From the NCBI GenBank assembly GCA_028095005.1, contig CM051459.1, forward strand, positions 4,889,190 to 4,953,189: a stretch of 64,000 bases of DNA, written 5' to 3'. This DNA comes from Rhynchospora pubera. Taxonomy: Eukaryota > Streptophyta > Magnoliopsida > Poales > Cyperaceae. A program made the translations under genes and the position numbers. Shown here piece by piece: positions 10,759 through 22,744 of this stretch (positions within the stretch are counted from its first letter, which is position 1; every line of letters starts with the position of its first letter). Below the pieces are notes generated by a model. That model ran no database searches, was not told where the DNA came from, and was given only the letters and a program-made list of their open reading frames with translations.

Positions 10759-11110
10759 CTTGTAGGTTTTATTGATGGAGACGGATATCCTTCTAGTACC
10801 CCGGGAGCCGAGCTGGAATTTACAGTATTCGAATGGAACTAGTTCTAAGTGTGGATATTCGAGATCTACCACTACTAGAACATATTCTAAACATTCTTAA
10901 AAGTGTATTAATGTATATCCAAATATTTCTACCGCGAAACTAATTGTAGGTAAAGTCGATCTACAAGAAGTATTCTTTCCACTAATGATCCATCATAAAC
11001 TGTTTTTTCTAACAGATACTCGTCGAGTACAATTTCACCTTTGTATGTATATTATACCAAATAATATTACTCAACTCAGTCTTATTCCTGATAGTGGTCT
11101 AATTCAAGAT
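10759..11110 (+). pseudogene. LAGLIDADG homing endonuclease remnant (fungal cob intron type)
   Basis: From 10765 the frame reads GFIDGDGYPSS, a LAGLIDADG P1 motif. Further on, in another frame, it reads ARLIV.KVDLQEVFFPLMIHH with LFFLTDTRR and QFHLCMYII..NNIT, the conserved C-terminal part of single-chain LAGLIDADG enzymes encoded in fungal mitochondrial group I introns. Several stops and frame changes make it inactive. Position explains it: cob exon sequence follows immediately at 11128, so this is the intron ORF of a fungal cob gene carried over together with its host exon. These enzymes cut intronless alleles to spread the intron. Confidence 0.7.
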
Positions 11111-11127
11111 CTATTTACACTACCAAA

Positions 11128-11764
11128 ACTCAGCTCTCACTACACTACCTACTACCATTTTGACTAGCAGCTCTAGTTGCTATGCACCTACTAGCTCTAC
11201 ACGAGCACGGAAGTAGTAATCCACTAGGAGTTTAAGGTAACACTGATCGACTACCATTCCACCCATACTTTACATTTCAAGATCTAGTAACTGTATTTGT
11301 ATTCCTACTAGCTCTATCTCTATTTTTATTCTACATGCCAAATGCTCTAGGACACTCAGATAACTACATTCCTGCTAACCCTATGCTAACACCAGCATCA
11401 ATTGTTCAAGAGTGGTACCTACTACCATTCTATGCAATTCGACGATCAATCCCTTCAAAACTTATTGGGGTAATTGCTATGTTTGCTAGTCTACTAATCC
11501 TACTTCTAATGCCATTACTTGATACTAGTGGTAACCAATTCCGACCTTTTGCTCGATTTGCTTTATGGCTATTCGTTGTAGACCTCTTCATCCTAATGTT
11601 TATTGGAAGTCAACATGTTGAAAGTGCTTATGTGGAAATCCGTGCAGCAGCTACTGCATTCTATTTCGCTCGGTTTATTATCTGTAGTAGGTATTATCGA
11701 AAATACACTAATGGATATTGCTCTAACTGAAAACAAAAAGAAAGTTCCTCAGAGAAACCAGTAG
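11128..11764 (+). pseudogene. cob: fungal-type cytochrome b, 3' half, decayed
   Basis: One frame reads SLHYLLPF then LAALVAMHLLALHEHGSSNP, GNTDRLPFHPYFTF, NALGHSDNYIPANPM, PASIVQEWYLLPFYAIRRSI, and closes after a shift with GIIENTLMDIALTENK. This is the C-terminal half of cytochrome b (Qo-site PEW region as QEW; last helices) and matches fungal, especially basidiomycete-like, proteins, not plant cob. Defects are a TGA at 11161-11163, a TAA in the GV.GN segment, and a frameshift near 11680-11690. The TGA lies where fungi have a hydrophobic residue. In fungal code TGA would be Trp. The PEW proline is changed to Gln. It is not translatable by plant mitochondria, hence a transferred pseudogene. 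Confidence 0.9.
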
Positions 11765-11952
11765 TACACACACCTCTAATTAGCTTAAAATATACATAAC
11801 TTTTTAGCTTTCAAATTAAAAATAAAAGATATATTCACAAATTTGCTTTTAATAAATAAGCATAATGTTATCTAATTCTTTATAGATTGAATAATTAGAG
11901 TATAATAGATTATTCAAATCCCAGAACATTTCTTAATTCCGTTTACATTGCG
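11765..11952. other. A+T-rich spacer of fungal-like composition
   Basis: Very A+T-rich stretch following cob, unlike the surrounding plant-type spacer but typical of fungal mitochondrial spacers. It is probably still inside the transferred block. Confidence 0.45.
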
Positions 11953-12405
11953 ATGTCATTTAAAAAGGAATATGTAAATGCAAGTTTGCACCAATATTGG
12001 GGAATACTTTTAAAGAGGGAAAGCAAATATACTAATAGAACTACAATAGTAAATAATCTGTATTTACTAATCGCTCAAATGGAGCTTCAAAAAGCTATGG
12101 AAAACTTTAGCCTACCAAAGAAATTTCATTTAGAAAAATTTGTTAACTTTGCTAAACTAGCTACTATTTATTCTCTGATTCAAAATGGGAGTAAAGAAAG
12201 TCTAAGTAAAGCCGTGCAACTAGTACATACACTATCTCTATCAGTAAAAAGTCGACAAAATCCTTTAGCAGCTATGTATCTACAAAATTTTGAACTTCCA
12301 CAATCATCACCATACTCTGAACCTTTTTCTGAAAATACAAACATTTCTAATATTCCTTTCTTTATCGGTTTTATCCAGGTACTCTGTTTATTCGACTACG
12401 TCTAG
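11953..12405 (+). CDS. 150-codon A+T-rich ORF, unidentified, probably fungal mitochondrial
   Basis: An open frame starting MSFKKEYVNASLHQYW, rich in Lys, Leu, Asn and Ser, soluble, with codon use dominated by A/T third positions like the flanking fungal-type DNA. No catalytic motif was recognised. It lies 188 bp after the fungal cob relic in the same direction and probably came with it. It could be the N-terminal part of the reading frame continued at 12500-12860, which would make one mitochondrial intron or plasmid ORF of fungi. Confidence 0.4.
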   Translation: MSFKKEYVNASLHQYWGILLKRESKYTNRTTIVNNLYLLIAQMELQKAMENFSLPKKFHLEKFVNFAKLATIYSLIQNGSKESLSKAVQLVHTLSLSVKSRQNPLAAMYLQNFELPQSSPYSEPFSENTNISNIPFFIGFIQVLCLFDYV

Positions 12406-12499
12406 TAAAAAAGGGTATTCGGATTATTACTATGATTTTTGTACCACAACTACAATCAGAGTTGAATACTTCTTTTATGTCTATGCCTTGCAAAAATGC

Positions 12500-12860
12500 T
12501 AGCCATTTATGGTATAAGTACTGATAAAAAACATACCGATAATATGATTTTATTTACTATTCAAGGTGTTGAAAAGTTATTTGGTAAACTACTTCCTCTA
12601 TTCGTACAAAATATTTATCTATTTTATTGGAAATAAATATCTGGAGCAGTTTCTGCGTGTTCAACGTCTTATGTCTGTTAACGCTCATCGTACTGTACTC
12701 TCTATGGATTTATTAAAATCCTTACTATTTTTTCTAGTTATGATAAGAACCGTGACATGCCTCTAGCTTATTGGATTGATCTTATTACACAGCAATTCCA
12801 ATAAATTGCTAATAAAAATAATAAAGGTAATTATCATATCCGAGGTATGGCAGGACGAGG
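12500..12860 (+). pseudogene. decayed fungal-like ORF, possible intron-encoded endonuclease
   Basis: Across shifting frames the translation reads ILFTIQGVEKLFGKLLPLFV, FYWK, EQFLRVQRLMSVNAHRT, KNRDMPLAYWIDLITQQFQ and YHIRGMAGRGPTKG. The sequence behaves like a decayed coding region with retained amino-acid sense. The pattern recalls C-terminal regions of fungal mitochondrial intron ORFs, but I cannot name a family with confidence. The right border with plant-type sequence is near 12860. Confidence 0.35.
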
Positions 12861-12869
12861 ACCTACTAA

Positions 12870-15800
12870 AGGAATAACAGTGGCATGGAAATGTGTCCAG
12901 TTCTATCTCCGATCTTATACTCTCTATCCCGGCTCCATGACCTAAGGTATCCTCTTAATGATGCTTCTTTTTCTCTCCAAGTAAAGGATTGAAATCGGCT
13001 ATAGCTCTATCCATATGGAGGCAGAGTTTAGAGCATGTTCAGTGCTCGTGGTTTAGGGAATTTGGTCGAGGTCCTTCCGCGGAGCAATTATAGGGGTTTA
13101 CGCTTTCGCTTAATTAATTATCATCATATGTTTAAATCTTAATTAATTATCATCATATGTTCATATACGTTTTTTTGGTTGTGTTAGATGTTTATTGAGT
13201 ACTACTTCCGGATAAAAGAAACGAGTTTGTACTGCCGAAACAAAGAGAGCAAAAGACATACATTCGAGGTCGTATAAAAAAGAAATATTGGATTTTCTCA
13301 ATCCACAAGAAATAGACTTGATGCCATTTATGCACGCACTTCGAAATGCATACAATTGCACGCACTTTTGAAAACTCTTTCTTTCTCACTCACTTGTGCA
13401 TGCAAAAATCACAGATAGGAACAACACCTAATGTTGTGAAGAAAGCACTATTTACGCAGTTACCACCCGCACGTATTCCTTCTTAATGGTTGATCAAGTT
13501 TTATGGATTCACCACCCTACCCCGGGACCGATTGACGTACATCTGATGCATGAACTATAGTGAATATACACCCCCTTCTCTTTACGCACGCCCTATTTTA
13601 TATACCCGCCTTACTGTATTGGTACTTTTGATACCCACCCTAAGTAGAAATCTTACCACACAACCAGAAAGAACTCGGACTATGTATGATAAGAGTTTCG
13701 CTCGGTAGATAGCCGAGCCGGGAACGAATCCCAAGCAATCAAACCAACAGAAAGAATTTAGACTAAAGAGATCTCTCAAGTTGAAAGCTACGAAGTCTAC
13801 GCAGAGAGGGGTATATCTTGTATTCTAAAAAGTATGCAAGGTATGAACGGATCCGAGTGACTAGTAAGCTCACTTGGCCCAATACAAAAAAGTCGCTTGC
13901 GGCCTGGCAAGAGTCAGTAGATAGGAGGGAGGAGTACGCCTCTTTTGGGTCCGATGCTCCGTTTCGTTGGTAGTACCTTTATTCTCACTACCCATATCGC
14001 ATTTGATGCTCCCTTGCTTTTGACCTATGGCAGTCAGAGCTACAGCTACTGGAATAAACTAATTGAATTTGGGACTGGGAAGGAACCTTGCTTGCGCATT
14101 TCTTTCTAGTTATCTTGCATATTCTACATACTGGCTTTTCGTTTAAGATATTCTCATTTCTCTTTCTCAAAAACCCAATCCAACTTTTAGGTATCCGTGC
14201 ATTTCTTTACCATCCTTCGATACAATATAGCTGTTTGCTGCCCCGGCCCGTATGAGCCCACTAATGGCAGGTGAGGGAGCGACGACAAGTTGCTTTATAT
14301 GTATGTATGTTCCAAGCCTCTTTTGAAGTTGAGACACATGCCAGGCAAGGCAAACTGGATGGATCTGGATCAAGGTGCGTGCTTATGGTAATTTAAGCCG
14401 ATACTGGACACACAAACTCTTTAAAGAACCTACCTCGAAACAGAGTATTTGGTGCGCGCCCGCAACTGTAGCGTGTTTCTCGATATGGACCTTTCACGAC
14501 ACGCACGGTACGGGATCAGCCAGCCAAAGCCAAGCCAGCCCCTTCTTCTCAGTGCGAGCGACGTGTGAAATAACTTAGAGCTAGCTAGTAAGGTATGAAG
14601 GGACTAACTCAACCGCAGCTACAGCTTCTTATCGAGCAGTTCTTATTCGACCTGGAGAAAGAAAGCGAGAGTTCGTTCTCACCGGCCGGCGCGTACAATT
14701 ATTAGAGTGGAGCTAGGAAGAAGATGAAATCAGTCAGTGAAGGTAGCAAATTAGGGTAGGGTACTGCTTTTTATTTCTTTTGATAGACAGATTTCTGCAC
14801 TGCCTTGGACTAAAGATGAAGGAACAGCAATTCGAGCCAACCTATAGAGAGAGCCATGCGCTTGAGACGGGAAAACGTATAGCAAAGCTAGCAGCGTGCC
14901 TGGTTGTACGGAGGTAGGAGTAAAAGGTTTAGAAATAGCCAGACTTCACGCTGACCCAATGAAAGTAACACGGACGGGGGCTTATTGGCTCCTTCCTTTC
15001 CTCAAGTCAGACTTTCCTTGCTTCGCACCACTTGATGCCCGATGAATTCCTTCCCCCCATATGAAATATACCGAGTCATATTATAAGCTTTGATATTTCA
15101 ATACGGATTAGATAAGCCACTTTAACGAGCGATAAATACGTGTCTTCTTTTTCTTCTGGGAAGAGAGGAAATGCACGGGTTGTAGGTCATTGAGGGAGGG
15201 TAATGTGGAACTGATCCTTGGTTGAGGGAATCTAGAGCATAACTCGGTTTTGGGGCCTTCAAAAGGGTGCCTGCTTCATTAATAGAATAGAAACAATACT
15301 GGACTAGCTATTCTACTAAACTCCGAGGAGGAATGAAGCACCCTGATCGTGTTAGAGAGCACTTGCCCTCAAATGGTAGCGCACAGATGAGGATATCACC
15401 TAGGTAGAGTTTGAATGAACTTCAAGGTTGGTATTGGCGCGGCGGTTAGACTGAAGCCCTCTTGATATTTATCTTTGCTTATTCAACTATGGCTAGTCCC
15501 AAAGGATTAACTATCTTGGATCAAACAAAATCATTTCCCAAGAAGCGATTCTCCGGAATAAACCCATGTAGGACCCAAAAAGAAAAAATCCGGAGGAAAC
15601 AAAATGTAGGACCTATGATGCAATTTTCAGCTCATGGAACACACGCACATACATGCTACACTACAACACTAAAACTACAAACTGTGTGACATACTCTGAT
15701 TATGCTCTGGGAACTATAAAATACGGGAAAGCCATTCCGATTATCTTCGCTCCTACTTACTTACCACCGACTTTACAACAGCGGACATAAGAACCATGAA

Positions 15801-16880
15801 CCACCAAATTAATAATGGCTTCTTCCAGAATAGAAGCGACTTATCCGTTCATACTTCATTAAATGGAGCTGGTAAATTTACTACTTATACTCATGCCAGG
15901 TGTCTATCATTCCGTAATTTTTCTTCCTATCAGGCCCTTTCTTCCTCATTTCTTCATGGAATTTCCTATCAAGGGAAAGGTGATCCAATGAAGAAGCGGT
16001 CGAGACGCATGCATACTTGATAAAAAGCTACCTTTCCTCGTCCTAGTGAAAACATTCGAATTCAGTAGAAGTACCCTTGAGCGATCGACGTTTACCAGCG
16101 GGGACTCGGTATGTGAGTGATCTCCTAGAAGAGGACGCAGGGGGTGCTCAGTGAAAATCACTGTATTTCTGTTTTGCTGTAACACCTAATTTCCAATAGC
16201 GTATATGTGTATTTATCCGGTATGCGCTAGTTTCGAATAAGCTCTACGGATTACCGGTACAATCATTTGCTTTGCTTAATGCCTCTTCGAAGAGTAGAAG
16301 TGATAGTTATCATCCATTGTAGCAGAACCAAAACCAAACTAAAACAACATGTTCAATCCTTTGTTGGGAGAGTTCTATTCTATTAGACTGTTCTCATGTC
16401 GGGATCATGCGGATTGGCGGCATAGCTAACAACCACTAACCTTTTCACACTAGGCGCCCTGATCACTACTAAAATCACGACCTTACCTCACAGTGGAAGA
16501 CACAAACACTTCATCATCTTAAGACAATGCCTAGGATTAGACGCTGCTAAGCCATACCAACTCTTACGAGGACGGCGGGCCAGACACTTATCTCAAAGAA
16601 GCAGAATCTGAAAGATCTACTTTCTTGGAATTGTTTGATATCCTTTCTTCTATTTATTGTTTTAATTCTCATTTCTTATGAAATATCCGGCAGATCCGGA
16701 ATCGTCTTTTTTTCTCTACTATTTGATTTCACGCTCTGAGCGTTCTCATTTCTCTTTTGCCTGGAACTCCTTAATCAGTGCGGAAGTTACTTCGATACCT
16801 TTCCAAGAGTCAGTAGCTACCTTGATAACAAGAGTTCAAGCATAATCCCTTTCAGCTTTGAAGACAAAGGCAATCTCGAT
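12870..16880. other. 4-kb spacer without recognised genes
   Basis: Contains a 24-bp direct repeat (13109-13161) and short frames with no family signature. No tRNA or exon was recognised. Confidence 0.4.
13109..13161 (+). repeat. 24-bp direct repeat, period 29
   Basis: CTTAATTAATTATCATCATA plus TGTT occurs at 13109-13132 and again at 13138-13161, separated by five bases. A slippage-type tandem duplication. Confidence 0.85.
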
Positions 16881-16919
16881 GAGAAGCAAGGGTTGGAAAG
16901 ATAAATTCTCTCGATCAAC
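16881..16919 (+). repeat. 39-bp dispersed repeat, copy 1
   Basis: Starts GAGAAGCAAGGGTTGGAAAG and ends TTCTCTCGATCAAC. It matches 26713-26751 with two differences. Confidence 0.8.
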
Positions 16920-17275
16920 TCCTTTTTTCTCTTTCTTTAGGTGCTTGTTGGATTTAAAATGCTTCAAACTCTATTCTATCAGTCTTGGTATCGATTATCG
17001 GGTTTGATTGAGCGGGAGGATTGAAAGGATCCATAAACGGGGTTGAGAATAGCTCAAGTGGAATTTAAAGAACCATACCTCAGATGTCAGGAGACTACGG
17101 TTATAGCTTTGGCCGTAATGAGACTACTCATCAAGTATGTGTACAATACTGGATTGAAGTATGGGGAGTTTCCTATTGGTTAGAACTTGATAACACCAAG
17201 CGGAGAGAAAGTTTCCTTTACCAGAGGTCATGCTATTTTTTTTTTTAAGATTCCAGTGGGAATGCAGTTTCCAAC

Positions 17276-18081
17276 ATGGATGTTTATGTTATGGTTGAGA
17301 AAAAGGGTTTTCAAAAAGCTGAAGAATACGAGAAGTATTTATTAACGGGTTTAGACATTCGAGTGTACCTGCTTGGTGGGCATGAAATCACTGAAAAAGA
17401 GTTGCCTAGCTCCGATGAAATTGCCAGCATAATTTGTAAATTAATAGAAGCAGGCATAGGTTGTGGTGAACCACGAGAAGTTAGAGCTATGGGTAGGATT
17501 CGTAGAGATCCTAAGTTTCTCGCGGAATTGAAGCCAAAGGGAAATAAATGTCTTCCTTTCATTGTTGCCGATATAGAGACTTTTATACTAAATAATGTGC
17601 ATGTACCTTATGTTGCTGGGCTCTTAGTGGTGAATCCGGGGGATGATGTAGCTGCGAAAATGACATATACACCGCTTTTCGTGAAGAAACCCATTTGATA
17701 ATACCTGCTTTTGAAGAAAGGAGTACTAAAATGTTGGTAGATTTTATAGAGCGTATAGCAAAACAGGGATCTACTCACAATGGCGTGAAACCTTTTTACT
17801 TTCATAATATCTCACGATTCGATGGTATTCGAATAATGAAGTTTTTAGCCACTCATATGGTCGAGTACACCCTAAAACCGCTGCAGAGTCAAAATAAGCT
17901 TTACCTTTTATCAGTTTCTAGTAAAAAGAAAATGGGTAATAAGAAATTGGTGCTCCGCCTACGAGATTCATACACTCTACTCCCAAACAGTCTAGAAACA
18001 TTGGCTACGACTTTATGTCCGCACTTAGGTTTCAAAGGCTCAATAGCACATTACGAAGTTCAAGTGTCTTCTCTTAAGTAA
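17276..18081 (+). pseudogene. dpo: linear-plasmid DNA polymerase B, exonuclease domain fragment
   Basis: Two overlapping frames (17276-17698 and 17695-18081) form one protein interrupted by a single frameshift near 17690. The first carries FIVADIETFI (Exo I, catalytic D and E) at residues 90-99. The second has FYFHNISRFDGIRIMKFL (Exo II, N-x3-FD) and later LRDSYTLLPNSLETLA. This is the 3'-5' proofreading half of the protein-primed family B DNA polymerase of invertron-type mitochondrial plasmids, whose remnants are common in plant mitochondrial genomes. The palm and thumb are absent here; a palm fragment lies on the other strand at 33841-34292. With a frameshift and no polymerase domain it is non-functional. 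Confidence 0.8.
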
Positions 18082-18084
18082 GGA

Positions 18085-20384
18085 GAATAGAGCCAAATTG
18101 TTGGATTATATGCCGCAGGATACCCAGCGAAAGATGTTAGGTCCTTTAAAGCTTCCGAAAAGTTGAACTAACTTTTTCTTTTATTGATCGAGAAATCCAT
18201 CTGTTGAACGCTCCGCGCCTTGGTATTCCTGGCCGTGTAGCAGGGGTATTCTTCGTGCGACTGGTACCAGATGGAAGGAAGGCACTTCCGACAAGACGAT
18301 GGGGAGAGTTAAAAGACCTGTAGCAAAAGTACAAACTTGACCTTGCTTGGGCATGTGCATAATTACCAAAGGACGTTTACAGGTTATTACGTATGGGGTG
18401 GGTTCATTTGAGGTAGATTCATTGCTCATTTTAGAGTTCACTGAGCACTAATTGCACAGTTTCGTTTTTGGGTTTATTTCAGCTTCATTTTCTACCTATT
18501 TCTATGTAACAGGCAGTAGGAGCACTTAGTACGGGTGGCTTTTTGAAACTTCTTTCGTGATTAATCTTTTGGTACATCCACTATTAGAAGTTCACGTTTA
18601 CCTAACGGCGGGCGGGGAACAAATTTCTTTGCAGGGGACACGGGTGCATGAGCATGAACCATGTTCCCTAACGAACTCTGATTCTCCAGATGCATACAAC
18701 CCATTTTTATATGCCAAGTGCGATTTGCATCTATCTTCTTGTTCTCCGGCCTACAGTGTTATTATTGCATTGCTCCTACTCAGTTAATGGAATAAATACT
18801 TCTTTTTCGGTGGTACTTGTTTGAATGAATGAAAGGCCCCAGTCTAGAGAGCTCAGCCGGCGCCAAGTGAAAGTGAAAGTTCTACAGCAAATAGAAAGGG
18901 CCTTCCAGTTCAGCGTGACGGGTTTTCTTTTCTCTTTCCAGTTACTCTCGTTCCTTTGTCTTCGCGCCGAGTTCTTCCTGTGCCGAGCTACTCCTGCTGC
19001 GTTGGGATACTGTCTACTAAGGAGATAACCCATCCATACTGCACCTCTCTCTTGCTCTAGCTGATACTGCTCTCCTACACACCTCGTCCTACCCCTACCC
19101 CTGCACCTCCTGCACCTACAGCTCCATTTACTCCTCAGGCGCTTATCGCTCAAACTAAATCTGCCTCTCCAGATCAGGGGTATCTTGACTCTGGAGCCTT
19201 CAATAGGTATAGATTGAAAAGCCCGCTGCGTGGGAACAGACTTGTACCCTGCTTCTTTCTTACCACCCAAATACTCTTTTCTTCAATAGATTTTTTTCCT
19301 TCTTCGTCAAGGGATTGCTTGGTTTCTTTCCTTGTTCTCATTTTATCGCTCGCCTCTTCCTCTTCTTCTGCTTTGTCTCTCTCTCTCTTATTATACTGCA
19401 GGGGGTTATACTTCCCCCGTACTGCTTTATTTACTGCTTTTCCTACACATGCCTATTTCCTTCGCTCCTTTCCCTGTGTCTGTTCTGCCTCTTTCCATCT
19501 TTTACTACTACTTACCGGTAAGCCATACTTATTATTAAAATAAGTATCCCTATTTGGAAAATGACCTATTGAGCTATCACGCGCAGCCTTATTTCGGTTA
19601 GAAGTTGACCTCTATACAACACCTACTTGAGTGCATGCATATTCTTCATCTTTATCTGCTTAACCTTTTTCTTGACCGAGATAATCAACTCTTTGACCCA
19701 ACTACTACTCTAGCGAGTCTATAAGTTAATACCTTTCTTCAGTTTCTGCTGCTTTGTGTGCTTGACTCGTGTGTTAGTTATAAAAATTGATTTTCCTTCT
19801 TAGAAGTATATCTAGCTATGACTCCTCACTGGTAAAACGTCGGCTATCACGACCAAAGCTTACGTGTATAGCTACGGGATGATGTTTTTTGTAGAGAGAA
19901 GGAAAACCTGAAATAACCCCGCCATTCTTTTTACACGTGGTGAAGGTCTACATACCAGAGAGAATTTCCAGGTACTCTTAAAGCTCTTGAAAATTGGATT
20001 CAGTATAGCAGCTTTTCTTCTGAGGCTATGTCTCCTATACTGATGAGCAGCATAATTTATTAGGATAAACCCATTATTGAAGCGCTAAAAAGGAGGAAAT
20101 TATGGCAAGAGTTTTTTCACGATGGATGTACCCGTCAATACTTGGTGTTAGGGAGCACATCTTCACGGGCAGGTGAGTTATTTTATCTCTGCTATACCTA
20201 GCCAACTACTCCCGGTGCATACGGAAAACTCTACGTATATGCTTCTCCTTGCTAACAAACACCTATTTCTCTATTCTCAGTGTACGAGCGCATCAAATCA
20301 AGTGTTTTGTGATGGAACTAAATGAAATAGGTAACTTTCTTGGTTAACCTTTTCCAATACACTTTTTCTGCGTGGTTCCTTGCC
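18085..20384. other. spacer, one possible Copia gag/protease scrap
   Basis: Around 19065-19215 + a frame reads TPAPPAPTAPFTPQALIAQT then SPDQGYLDSGAFN, reminiscent of the Pro-rich gag-protease junction of Ty1/copia with its DSG, but too short to be sure. A 12-bp repeat is at 18209-18220. Nothing else was recognised. Confidence 0.3.
18209..18220 (-). repeat. 12-bp dispersed repeat AGGCGCGNAGCG
   Basis: CGCTCCGCGCCT on the plus strand. Confidence 0.6.
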
Positions 20385-20845
20385 CTCTGACGCATCAAAA
20401 CAATGCAATAATGTGCAGCACATTCCAAGAAATTCGGGGATATTTCTCCAGCAACAACCTACCAGCAGCTAGGTTTGCCGAGGCATTTTCAGTTACTACA
20501 TGAATAACATTCTCCACCCCGGCATCGGCGCATTCCACTCTCAACAAATTTTAGTGTATACTCCGCACTATGAGTATCAGCGGAGCCATTAACAACTAGT
20601 TGGAAACAAGTACCCAACTCACTATTCACACCAAAATTAATTCGTCTTCTGCCTCTCCGATCTGTCCATGAATCCGTCATGCATGATAGTACAACCCATT
20701 TTGTTTTCCACCAACCCCGGTGAACCTTGAACTTCTCACTTGAACTTCTCATTGGTCTTCCCCACTTGTCTCTTTCACAACGGCTCCCTTTACTCATACA
20801 TGGTGGGAGGCTGGGTTCCTGGACCGTATTTTCCAAGCGCCTCAC
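20385..20845 (-). pseudogene. hAT-type transposase relic (DUF659 region)
   Basis: The minus strand reads KTKWVVLSCMTDSWTDRRGR then INFGVNSELGTCF, and after a frameshift near 20525 GVENVIHVVTENASANLAAG, then LLLEKYPRISWNVLHIIALF. This is the DUF659 segment of plant hAT-family transposase-like proteins: the 'MTDGWTD' block, the 'VVTDNASN' catalytic neighbourhood and the 'CAAHCI' block, here degraded. The frameshift and truncation show a dead fragment. It is of nuclear origin, brought in by DNA transfer. Confidence 0.8.
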
Positions 20846-20849
20846 AAAA

Positions 20850-22387
20850 AGAAAGAAAAAGAAAAAGGTCTTGTACCTGATAAGAGCTCCTTAGCCTCAC
20901 ACACAATAGGACAATGGGCCGATGTAGTTTTCGGCACAGCAAGGGGGGTGGTGTTGGGAAAGAGGTAACTACAATAGTATGAAATTAATAAAAGAATTCA
21001 TCTCTGACCGAGGTTCTATTTTGGTTTGTCTAAGGACATCTAATCAGTGGCATTGCGTATATCCGCACAAAACTTTAGGTCCAAAGGATGGGGGTAGAGC
21101 AGGTAAACAGTACCACGAGTAGCATGTTTCAAGCAAAAGTTATCGGTTACGAGCCAAGGTGAATAAGATATGGTGCAAGGGTAACAAGTACACGTATAGG
21201 TAGTAACAAGTGTTCGAGCTGGTCTTCCCGTAGGTGAAGAAAGGAAGTGAAAAGAAAACTTCTGAGAAGTATGCGCCTAACTAGGACGTTGTGAGTGCGA
21301 GCTGCTTTCAAGAAATGCGGGTTCAGCGCTCGCCAGTAACGCTATCAGTGAATAGAGCTGGTGTCTCAAGCGCCTTATCGGCTTGCTTGTTCATTATCAG
21401 CTTTCCTCTTTATATTCAGTGCTTTACTGCAAATTGTACGAGTGACTTTGCCGCCCCGATCACCCCATGCGTCTCCACCCCTATCTACCCCCATGAAATA
21501 AAAAATTTAATTTTACCGTGCTTTCTTCTTATTTTTTTATTTTCACTTTTTTTATTCAAATATGATCGATCAAATGAAAAAATACCAAAGTGATAAAAAC
21601 AGATGAAAATTTCTCTACTAAACTGCTCTATTAAGCATATAGCAGCCTTCATTTCGCTACTAAAGCAGTCGTCTTTTTGAAAACGAAATTCTTGAAAGCA
21701 AAAGCGCTTTCCTGCCGGAGAGTTTTTAAAGAAATCCATAGACAAGAAGCAATGCAAAACAAACAACACTATGTATGATGATAGTGCTCGCTTGGTTGAC
21801 TTTGAAATTCAGTGTTTCTTTTGTTTTCTATTCGGTACGTATAAGCTCTCGTTGTGAGTGAAGGGGAAAATACCAGCTAGCTTCCCTGGATAGAATAGTC
21901 AGAGGTATAGAATACAGGAAATAGGGAACATCTTGATTGGTTATTTTGGAGTAGAAAGAACATCTATATGAGAGACGAAAGTGTAGTTTGATGTGGCGTA
22001 TAACGAACAAGGACGAGTATTTCTGACCAATGGTATCAAAGGTGCAATTCCTTTCCTCCGTTCCTAAATGATTAGTTGGGAGCTTTGCTTCCTTCCTTCA
22101 TCTCACATTCCAAACAGATGTGTATGTTGAGTCATTTTGGTTTATAGAGTGTTTGTGTTCCGTGTTGTTGAACCAATAGTGGATTCGCCAAAAAGTGGGT
22201 TCAATGGAGTGTTTTCCCTGTTGCGGGTTCAATAGACTGGGTAACCGCTGTGTCGCTCCTAGAGAGTGAGCATGTAGTGTGAAGTTTCTCGTTTGTTGGT
22301 GTCCTAGCCTCAGTGTAAAGTGTGAATTTGTAGATTCAATGTTCGAATTTTCATCGTAGGTTTCATTCTTTTCGTAGGGTTCCAGCT
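20850..22387. other. spacer, no gene recognised
   Basis: Short frames only. From about 22100 to 22390 the plus strand becomes G/T-rich, which may belong with the following decayed ORF. Confidence 0.4.
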
Positions 22388-22744
22388 CTAATGGGTAGGC
22401 TTGTTCATCCAGATAAGAAGTCTGCTCAAGAAACCATACTGTCTAGGAAAGGTAGTAAATTGACAGAGGCTGAAGTGAGTTTGGTTAATTCGATGGATCA
22501 AGCCTAAGTTGCCGGATTTATGAACGAGCCAGGGGAAGTTTATTTTATTTATATGAAAGTTGTTCGCTTGTTTATAAAGTATGCCAACCCTTCTATTTTG
22601 GGTTATGCGAAGATGACTCTGTCTTATACAATGAAGATGCCTAGCGGGGAGATAAAATTCACGCTGGGTGAAGCAATACCATACACTGATTTGAGTAACA
22701 TGAGAAATCATTCTATGCAGAGCTATATTCGCTTTATGGGCTAA
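22388..22744 (+). pseudogene. plasmid-polymerase-like ORF fragment with one internal stop
   Basis: The frame from 22388 reads GRLVHPDKKSAQETILSRKG, then LVNSMDQA, stop (TAA at 22506), then GFMNEPGEVYFIYMKVVRLF, KYANPSILGYAKMTLSYTMK and LGEAIPYTDLSNMRNHSMQS. Amino-acid sense continues across the stop, so it is one broken gene. The style resembles N-terminal regions of mitochondrial linear-plasmid DNA polymerases in plants, fitting the exonuclease piece 4.3 kb upstream, but there is no diagnostic motif. An alternative is another plasmid ORF. Confidence 0.35.

Noticed and set aside
18776..19270. 164-codon minus-strand ORF with Arg/Gly-rich middle
   Set aside because: Low-complexity translation of the opposite of a Pro/Ser-rich stretch; no similarity recognised.
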